Shown: positions 7,802 through 13,396 of the stretch, one piece after another
How positions within the stretch are numbered: the stretch's first letter is position 1
How the letters are laid out: the number at the start of each line of letters is the position of its first letter
NCBI GenBank assembly: GCA_905373625.1
Contig: CAJPTS010000032.1
Location: 1 to 13,396, forward strand
Direction: 5' to 3'
Length of the DNA stretch: 13,396 bases
Origin: Bacteroidia bacterium
GTDB taxonomy: Bacteria; Bacteroidota; Bacteroidia; Bacteroidales; CAJPTX01
Position numbers and translations under genes: made by a program
The notes under the pieces: generated by a model
What the model was told of the DNA's origin: nothing
The model's database searches: none
The model's input: the letters and a program-made list of their open reading frames with translations, nothing else

Positions 7802-10800
7802 ATGGTGGGGATGAGAAAATATATCGGTGTACTAATAGTGCTATGTACGTTTCTTTCGTTGTCGGGGTGGGCGTTGCCTGTATCGTTACGAGAAGCCGAA
7901 GTGTTGGCAAATAAGCATTGGAAAAGTGTAAAACGTTTGCGAGGCGAAAGTGCCCTAGCGCTCCTATACACGAGTTCGGGAACTCCTGTGCGAGGGGCGA
8001 ACGATAACAAAGAGTATTATGTCTTTGGTAACCGCAGCGGAGTCGGTTTTGTTGTTGTGGCTGGCGATGATGCTCTTCCCTCAGTATTAGGGTATTCCAC
8101 CAATTCTAGTTTTACCCCCTCTTGTTTGTCGCCTGAACTGAAAGCATGGCTCGAGGGCTATGCATTGTGGGTACAACAAGTGCGTAAGGGTACTGTACAA
8201 CACCCAGAACAGCTGCTACGTGACCCCAATGCTGCAGTAGAACCTTTGCTAGGCAACCTAATCTGGGGGCAAGGGTGGCCTTACAATAACAAGACGCCTG
8301 GTTTAACAGGTTGTGTGGCTACGGCAATAACACAAATTATGCGTTACTACGCTTGGCCAAAGAGAGGACAGGGGATAGTAAAATTCAAGGACAGTGAAGA
8401 AACCCTAGATCTTTCTACCCATACCTATGCGTGGGATAAGATGTTGAATTCCTATACCGCTTCCTCTACGTCCGAGCAACAAGATGCCGTAGCCACCATC
8501 ATGCACGACTTCGGGCGCGCTGCTCAAATGAATTACTCAAGTGGAGGAAGTGGGGCAACTTCTATAAATGCTTTTACAGCCCTGATTCGGAATTTTGATT
8601 ACAGCAAGACATTGCGTCGTGTGGAACAGATTCACTACAGCTTTAACGATTGGCAAGCTCTGCTTCTGAGCGAATTGCAGGCAAAACGACCAGTATATTA
8701 TTCGGGCAATACCTACAATAATAAGCCGCATGCTTTTGTTTGTGACGGTTATGATGGCAAGGGGTATTTCCACTTTAATTGGGGAGGTAATGGAGCTTCG
8801 GATGGCTTCTTCGCGCTGAATGCCCTCAATATCCGAGAACTGAATCATACAAACAATAGTAATCCTGGCTATAGCTTCTCAGTCTCTGATATGATTATTG
8901 GCATCCAGCCTTCGATACTTGCCCCGTTGGATGAATATCCGCTCAATTTTACCTGTGCGCGTCTCGAGGTAAAAGAAGGTACTTACACTAAGTCAGAATC
9001 GGTAGAATGTACAGTGCGCGGGTTGGAAAATGCTGCATATCCTGCACTAACGCTCACAGCAGCGCTACGGGTCTTGGATGAGACGGGTAAAACAATACGC
9101 GAAATAGCCTCGACAGATGCTCCTGAGAAGTTAGAGTCGGGACAAATCATACACGTTACCAATATTCGTTTGTCTTGGGCTGATCTTCCTAAAGGGAAAT
9201 ATACAGTAGCGCCTTTAGCTTATATCCCAGATGAGAAGACGTTTCATACCGCTCGTTTGAATTGGCGATCGCCCGTTTTCGAGTTGACGGTGAATGAAAA
9301 TCAGCTTGTGGTTAAGGAGGTGACGCCACAACCAATGCTTAAAATGGAGTGGTTACCCAAACAGATGTACAGTGGTGTGAATAATCATTGTACACTTCGG
9401 GTAAAGAATGTGGGAACGCGAGATTATAATGCTCTAGTGATGGTGCTTTTCTCTAAAAGTCCTGAATGCCCATCGCTCGATAATTTGCGCTATTCCGATA
9501 TCACCTACCGTGCTACCATTCGTGTATCGCCTGGCGAGCATCAAGAATATCGTTTCGATGCTTTTGGTCCGTTAGCGCAAGCGAAATATGTGCATTTTTT
9601 CTACGACAAGGCTAATAACGAAGGTGGCTTATCGTCGCTACAACCTGGAAATGGTAGTGGAATTGTCTCGCCTCAATATTATCCTAAAGATTGGATTGGT
9701 GTGCAGGAGGTTACTTTGGTTGACTCGTACAGTTTCGGTGAAGTACTTAGCAAACAAGAGGAGCAGCCGACAACAATACAACAAAACGGGTATCTGACGA
9801 GCCATTTTGAATTCTCTGTAAAAGAGCCAACTAAGGGGGCACGTTTGTGGCTGAATGTTTATCTCCGTCAAGCGAATCAAACAAAGAGTTCTTTTGATGC
9901 AGGTACGGTGAATATTCTACCTGGTGAGACGCAAAAGGTTTCCATCCCACAAATTGTCAAACTAGACCCTGGGGAATACGAATATGCGCTCTCTATCTCA
10001 ATCCCTGTAGAGGGTAAGTGGCAACACCTGCGCTATGAGAAGTTTATGTTTACAGTGCTTGAGGGGACAGGACAACTACCTATTCCGCCGTATAGTCAAC
10101 CCCAACCTCCTGTGAGTGATGGCTATAAGTTCGCAGGGCTTACTGTGAAAGGCGATGGAAAGGTGCGTGTGATGTCTGGGATGCACATTTTAGAGCAAGG
10201 TGAAAGCATTGAGAAAGGAAAAAAAATAAGATTGGTTATTACGCCCGATCACGGTTGGGAGATACTACAGCAGAATATTGCCGTTTCGCCTGCTACACTG
10301 GAAGGAAGTGAGTGGTTACCAACGGGAGATTTTACGGTAGATGTAACATTTACGAAAAAGGAAAATGTAACCCCAGATCCTACATACAAATTCTTGGAAC
10401 TAAGTGTAATTGGGCAGGGCTCTGTTAAAGTACTATGCAACGGAGCAGAGGTGCAGCCGCAAGGTACAATTAAACGCGGTGAGAAAATTACAGTCGTTGC
10501 TACGCCTGACGAGGCATGGGAAGCATTGTCAGTCAATCTGCGGGTGACGGGATCTGTGAAACTTGCGGAGTATGAGTGGTTGCCTAAAGAAGATTTTGGT
10601 GTCGCCATGCTTTTTATAAAAAAAGAGCCGAACAAGTATGCAGTAACCATTGCAACACTACCAAATGGTAGCCTGACTGTGAATACAAGCCAAGCTGCAG
10701 AAGGCGACCACATAAAAATTACTGCAACTGCCGACCCAGGCTATCGTCTGAAAGAGGGCAGTCTTCTGGTTTATAAGACGGAGGACAAGAGTGTGGTCGT

Positions 10801-11137
10801 ACCTGTAAATGCAACGCAGTTTACTATGCCAGCTTATGCTGTGACAGTTACCGCTGAGTTTGAAAAGGGAGATACACCTTCTACCGCAGTCGATGACGCA
10901 GCATTTACGAATGTTAGCGTATTCCCCAATCCGTTCAAGAATTTGTTACGAATTGCGAATGAAGAATTACGAGGAGGATATACATTATTGAATGTTCAAG
11001 GTCTTGTCGTCCGTTCGGGGGTAATAGAAACCTCAGAAACGATAATAAATACAGCAACGTTACCCACAGGACTATATATTTTGCATTTAACAACAGCGAG
11101 TGGAGCGACGAAAGTCCTTCGTGTAGTAAAACAATAG
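7802..11137 (+). CDS. Secreted C10-family (streptopain/PrtT-like) cysteine protease with T9SS C-terminal sorting domain
   Basis: 1111 residues from ATG 7802. That start has an AT-rich leader and leads straight into the signal peptide (1-24, cut after GWA); ATG 7811 is nearly as good, and an in-frame GTG at 7724 would add a Cys-rich hydrophilic leader. Residues 25-140 match the Spi/PrtT prodomain (YYVFGNRSGVGFVVVAGDD). The papain-like core (about 145-370) shows oxyanion Gln157 (WGQGW), nucleophile Cys171 (TGCVATAITQIMRYY), His310 (KPHAFVCDGYDG) and Asn326-Trp327 (NWGGNG). The 17-residue His-Trp spacing equals that of streptopain SpeB. Ig-like sandwiches follow (380-757), then a Pro-rich linker, three repeats of about 85 residues (775-1030) and a type A T9SS tail (1038-1111). 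It is expected to be made as a zymogen, exported by Sec then T9SS, and to degrade host or dietary protein at the cell surface. It is likely co-transcribed with the next gene. Confidence 0.95.
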   Translation: MVGMRKYIGVLIVLCTFLSLSGWALPVSLREAEVLANKHWKSVKRLRGESALALLYTSSGTPVRGANDNKEYYVFGNRSGVGFVVVAGDDALPSVLGYSTNSSFTPSCLSPELKAWLEGYALWVQQVRKGTVQHPEQLLRDPNAAVEPLLGNLIWGQGWPYNNKTPGLTGCVATAITQIMRYYAWPKRGQGIVKFKDSEETLDLSTHTYAWDKMLNSYTASSTSEQQDAVATIMHDFGRAAQMNYSSGGSGATSINAFTALIRNFDYSKTLRRVEQIHYSFNDWQALLLSELQAKRPVYYSGNTYNNKPHAFVCDGYDGKGYFHFNWGGNGASDGFFALNALNIRELNHTNNSNPGYSFSVSDMIIGIQPSILAPLDEYPLNFTCARLEVKEGTYTKSESVECTVRGLENAAYPALTLTAALRVLDETGKTIREIASTDAPEKLESGQIIHVTNIRLSWADLPKGKYTVAPLAYIPDEKTFHTARLNWRSPVFELTVNENQLVVKEVTPQPMLKMEWLPKQMYSGVNNHCTLRVKNVGTRDYNALVMVLFSKSPECPSLDNLRYSDITYRATIRVSPGEHQEYRFDAFGPLAQAKYVHFFYDKANNEGGLSSLQPGNGSGIVSPQYYPKDWIGVQEVTLVDSYSFGEVLSKQEEQPTTIQQNGYLTSHFEFSVKEPTKGARLWLNVYLRQANQTKSSFDAGTVNILPGETQKVSIPQIVKLDPGEYEYALSISIPVEGKWQHLRYEKFMFTVLEGTGQLPIPPYSQPQPPVSDGYKFAGLTVKGDGKVRVMSGMHILEQGESIEKGKKIRLVITPDHGWEILQQNIAVSPATLEGSEWLPTGDFTVDVTFTKKENVTPDPTYKFLELSVIGQGSVKVLCNGAEVQPQGTIKRGEKITVVATPDEAWEALSVNLRVTGSVKLAEYEWLPKEDFGVAMLFIKKEPNKYAVTIATLPNGSLTVNTSQAAEGDHIKITATADPGYRLKEGSLLVYKTEDKSVVVPVNATQFTMPAYAVTVTAEFEKGDTPSTAVDDAAFTNVSVFPNPFKNLLRIANEELRGGYTLLNVQGLVVRSGVIETSETIINTATLPTGLYILHLTTASGATKVLRVVKQ
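10124..10870 (+). repeat. Three tandem C-terminal repeats in the C10 protease
   Basis: Repeats begin at 10124, 10385 and 10637 (residues 775, 862 and 946), giving periods of 87 and 84 residues. Copies 1 and 2 share YKF, a central Gly-Lys/Arg-Gly turn, and EWLPxxDF before a closing VxxxFxKKE. Copy 3 is of another subtype (YAVTIATLPNGSLTV ... MPAYAVTVTAEFEK) and is much closer to the repeats of the downstream gene. The pattern resembles bacterial InlB-B/Flg_new-type beta repeats, which usually act as surface spacers or adhesive modules. Confidence 0.75.
10913..11134 (+). other. T9SS type A C-terminal sorting domain (Por secretion tail) of the C10 protease
   Basis: The last 74 residues begin VSVFPNPFKNLLRI and continue with GGYTLLNVQGLVVRSG, LPTGLYILHL and a basic end KVLRVVKQ. 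These are the conserved blocks of the Por_Secre_tail/TIGR04183 sorting signal: FPNP, a central Gly strand, LPxGLYxL, and a lysine-rich terminus. In known systems the domain directs passage through the T9SS translocon and is removed on surface attachment. No T9SS machinery gene is present here. Confidence 0.92.
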
Positions 11138-11148
11138 TGTAAAAAAAT

Positions 11149-11153
11149 AAGGA
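11149..11153 (+). promoter_or_regulatory. Ribosome binding site of the Omp28-like gene
   Basis: AAGGA lies six bases before the ATG at 11160, inside the 22-bp gap after the protease stop codon. It supports this start and independent translation within a shared transcript. Confidence 0.5.
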
Positions 11154-11159
11154 TAGTAC

Positions 11160-13396
11160 ATGAGTCGATTGATTAAGTGGTTGAGGGGGTTACTTTTACT
11201 CCTGCTATTTGGGAGTGCAATTAGCGTAAATGCTCAAACAGAACGTAGTGCTTGGTATCGTGAATATAATACATCGGCTCTCCGAAATCGTACGGGCTTT
11301 GGGAAAAAAGTAACTTACAATGTTGCTATTAGAATACCTGGTGACAATGAGGCTTTGGTAGGTAAGAAGATCAAGACGATTAATTTCTTCCTACGCAAAA
11401 AGGAAACATTGGCGGAAGATGTACATGTATGGGTATCAAAGCATTTGCCGAATACTTTGGCTGAGGTCGATACCAAAGAGGATCTTAAGGTAGAAAATCT
11501 TAATGGAGGCGATACTGATCAGTTTGGTTCGTCGAACATGATAGATTTTTCTATCCCCTATACGTTAACAAATGAGGGGGCTTACGTGGGCTATACATTT
11601 ACGGTAAAAGATATTAGTTCCGAGTCGGGGCAGTACCCCTTAGTAATTTCAGACCGTGTAGAAAAAAAAGGGTTATGGTTATTGCGAACCTCTGATATGT
11701 CGCAGTGGGAGGAGTCCTATAGATACTATTGCCCAGCAATAGAAATCCGTTTGGAAGGTGATTTTCCTGAGAACGCTGCGAAACCAGCCGATTTTGAGAA
11801 AGTTGCTGCAATTGTCGGTAGTAAAGTGACGGTAGATGTAGAGTTGCTAAATTTCGGGAGCAATGTTATTGAGAACGTAGACTATACGGTAACAACTACT
11901 GAGGGTACAAAGAGCTATCATGCCGATCTGCTTCCGTTGAGTTATAAAAGTCTCGGCACTACAATATTAGCACCCTTGCAGTTCGATGCAAAGGCTGTAG
12001 CAGGAGTTGACGAAATTTCATTGACGATAACCAACGTAAATGGGACTCCTAATGGTGTTACACCAGCTGAGTGCAAAGGCGAGTTGAATACTTTTGCAAA
12101 GGAGGCTAGCTTTGAGCGTAGTGTGTTGGTCGAAGAACATACCTCGACCGCCTGCATCAATTGTCCTTTGGGGCATTATGCCATGGATGCCATGCGTGAA
12201 AAAGATGCTGGGCATTTTGTGGGACTATCCTTGCATAAGAATAACTCCGATCCCATGGTTTTTCCGCGCGATAGGTATGCCGATGTCGTTTTTACGGGTA
12301 CGCCTCAGTTTCTTGTTAATCGTGGCGAAATACTTCATGTTGATAATGTCGTCGAAATATTTGAGAAGGAATTAGCTAAACCTGCATTTGCTAAGATCGA
12401 ACTCAAGGCTAAGCTTTCAACAGATAAAACGAAAGTTGAGGTAGAGGCTGGGGTAACCTCGCTACTCGGAGGTACTTATAGTATCGCTTATGTATTGGGG
12501 GGTGATAATCTGTATAGAACCAATGGTTATGGGCAATATGGTAAGGGACGTATGACCTATAACGACGTTGTACTTTCAACCTCTTATAGCTCGAAGAAGA
12601 CAACAGCACCTGACTTGCAATTAACGGCTAATGTAAAATCAGATGCGACGTTTTCACTCATGCTTCCAACAACACCCGCGCTACAAGAGCCATTAAAGGA
12701 GGCAGATCTTTTTGTTGTGGCAATACTAACAGACAAAAATGGACGCGTGGTAAACGCCGCACGAGTGGCAGTAGAAGGAGCTACTCAACCTCTTAAAAAG
12801 TCGCAAGTAACCATTGACGCAGAGGTAAAGAATGGCTCTATTGCTACAGAACCTAGTGGTGAAGTGCTTGAGGGAACAAAAGTAAAGTTAACGAATACGC
12901 CCAATGCGAACTATCGTCTGGTAGCTTTTTCGGTCTATAAAACAGGAGACAAGCCATTTCTAATGGATGTAAGGGGAGTAAAAGAAGGGATGCCTTATTT
13001 CGTAATGCCTCATTTCCCCGTTACTGTATCTGCCGAGTTTGAACTAAAGACGGGAAAGAAGTATCAAGTTACAGTAGCGTCCGTCGCTAACGGAACAATT
13101 CAGGTCGATAAGGCGCAGGCAGAAGAAGGCGAAGTGGTGAAAGTAACGGCACAGGCCAACTCTGGTTATCGTATAAAAGAAGGCTCGCTAGCGTATTGCA
13201 AAACGGAGAACACCAGCGAAGTTACTCCCATTGCCAGTGGGCAGTTTGCAATGCCTGCATATGCTGTAACAGTAACAGCTGAGTTTGAGAAAGTTGATAC
13301 ACCTCCCGCAGCAAAGTATGCTATAACTGTTGCAACGGTTTCTAACGGAACAATTCAGGTCGATAAGGCGCAGGCAGAAGAAGGCGAAGTGGTGAA
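11160..13396 (+). CDS. Secreted Omp28-like (thioredoxin-fold) protein with C-terminal repeats, partial (C-terminus off right edge)
   Basis: ATG 11160 begins a frame open for 745 codons to the window end. Residues 1-25 are a signal peptide ending VNA, followed by Gln26. Residues 26-200 are a beta-rich domain I do not recognise, perhaps of the adhesin/jelly-roll kind, and 205-310 look Ig-like (CARDB-type). About 320-540 match Omp28-related proteins: VEEHTSTACINC places Cys332 and Cys335 in a C-x-x-C motif, and GTPQFLVNRG later supplies the thioredoxin-fold cis-Pro-like turn. From about 550 come repeats of roughly 85 residues; the first is divergent, the second nearly identical in its start to the third, which is cut by the edge. 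The gap to the C10 protease is 22 bp, so an operon is likely. Possible roles are thiol-disulfide exchange or a purely structural surface protein; the sequence cannot decide. A T9SS tail probably follows outside the window. Confidence 0.9.
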   Translation, partial: MSRLIKWLRGLLLLLLFGSAISVNAQTERSAWYREYNTSALRNRTGFGKKVTYNVAIRIPGDNEALVGKKIKTINFFLRKKETLAEDVHVWVSKHLPNTLAEVDTKEDLKVENLNGGDTDQFGSSNMIDFSIPYTLTNEGAYVGYTFTVKDISSESGQYPLVISDRVEKKGLWLLRTSDMSQWEESYRYYCPAIEIRLEGDFPENAAKPADFEKVAAIVGSKVTVDVELLNFGSNVIENVDYTVTTTEGTKSYHADLLPLSYKSLGTTILAPLQFDAKAVAGVDEISLTITNVNGTPNGVTPAECKGELNTFAKEASFERSVLVEEHTSTACINCPLGHYAMDAMREKDAGHFVGLSLHKNNSDPMVFPRDRYADVVFTGTPQFLVNRGEILHVDNVVEIFEKELAKPAFAKIELKAKLSTDKTKVEVEAGVTSLLGGTYSIAYVLGGDNLYRTNGYGQYGKGRMTYNDVVLSTSYSSKKTTAPDLQLTANVKSDATFSLMLPTTPALQEPLKEADLFVVAILTDKNGRVVNAARVAVEGATQPLKKSQVTIDAEVKNGSIATEPSGEVLEGTKVKLTNTPNANYRLVAFSVYKTGDKPFLMDVRGVKEGMPYFVMPHFPVTVSAEFELKTGKKYQVTVASVANGTIQVDKAQAEEGEVVKVTAQANSGYRIKEGSLAYCKTENTSEVTPIASGQFAMPAYAVTVTAEFEKVDTPPAAKYAITVATVSNGTIQVDKAQAEEGEVV
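13087..13141 (+). repeat. Perfect 55-bp direct repeat, copy 1
   Basis: This segment of the Omp28-like gene is identical base for base to 13342-13396. The offset is 255 bp, exactly 85 codons, so both copies encode the same residues (NGTIQVDKAQAEEGEVVK) in frame. Bases just before it differ between copies. Confidence 0.95.
13342..13396 (+). repeat. Perfect 55-bp direct repeat, copy 2 (reaches the window edge)
   Basis: This is identical to 13087-13141. The match is still running at the last base, so the true repeat is longer and further copies may follow. It marks the start of the third repeat unit of the encoded protein. Confidence 0.95.

Noticed and set aside
10249..10713. 154-codon minus-strand open frame
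   Set aside because: It lies antisense to the repeat region of the C10 protease, whose frame is well supported by family motifs on the other strand.
13087..13396. Direct repeats as a CRISPR array or mobile-element ends
   Set aside because: The repeats are in-frame within a coding sequence with an exact 85-codon period, so they are protein repeats.

Overview
The window looks like chromosomal DNA of a Bacteroidota bacterium, most likely a Porphyromonas-type anaerobe (inference, no marker gene is present). The basis is its set of large secreted proteins. One carries a recognisable type IX secretion (T9SS) C-terminal sorting domain, one is a streptopain/PrtT-type (C10) cysteine protease with a Spi/PrtT-like prodomain, and one is an Omp28-type thioredoxin-fold protein. 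Two of the three have Gln right after the predicted signal-peptidase site, and starts lack strong Shine-Dalgarno sequences. I see no RNA genes, insertion sequences, CRISPR arrays or phage genes.

Layout. Positions 1-7200, minus strand: one uninterrupted reading frame of 2400 codons that runs off the left edge. It encodes a giant secreted S8 (subtilisin-type) protease followed by a long mosaic of beta-sandwich domains. Positions 7201-7801: a divergent intergenic region of about 600 bp with several short perfect inverted repeats and a candidate promoter for the minus-strand gene. Positions 7802-11137, plus strand: a complete C10 cysteine protease with signal peptide, prodomain, catalytic domain, Ig-like region, three C-terminal repeats and a T9SS sorting domain. 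Positions 11160-13396, plus strand: an Omp28-like protein with a C-x-x-C motif and C-terminal repeats, truncated by the right edge.

How they may work together. All three products have signal peptides and should be exported; the C10 protease is very probably surface-anchored or released through T9SS, and the other two probably are too, although their C-termini lie outside the window. The cysteine protease and the Omp28-like protein are 22 bp apart and share a C-terminal repeat module that is still similar at DNA level, so they look like a co-transcribed pair that has exchanged or duplicated sequence. The subtilase is divergent and could share regulation from the intergenic region. The overall picture is a surface proteolysis/adhesion locus. 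The least ordinary features are the size and domain variety of the subtilase, the C10 protease-thiol protein pairing, and the near-perfect repeats growing at the end of the third gene.
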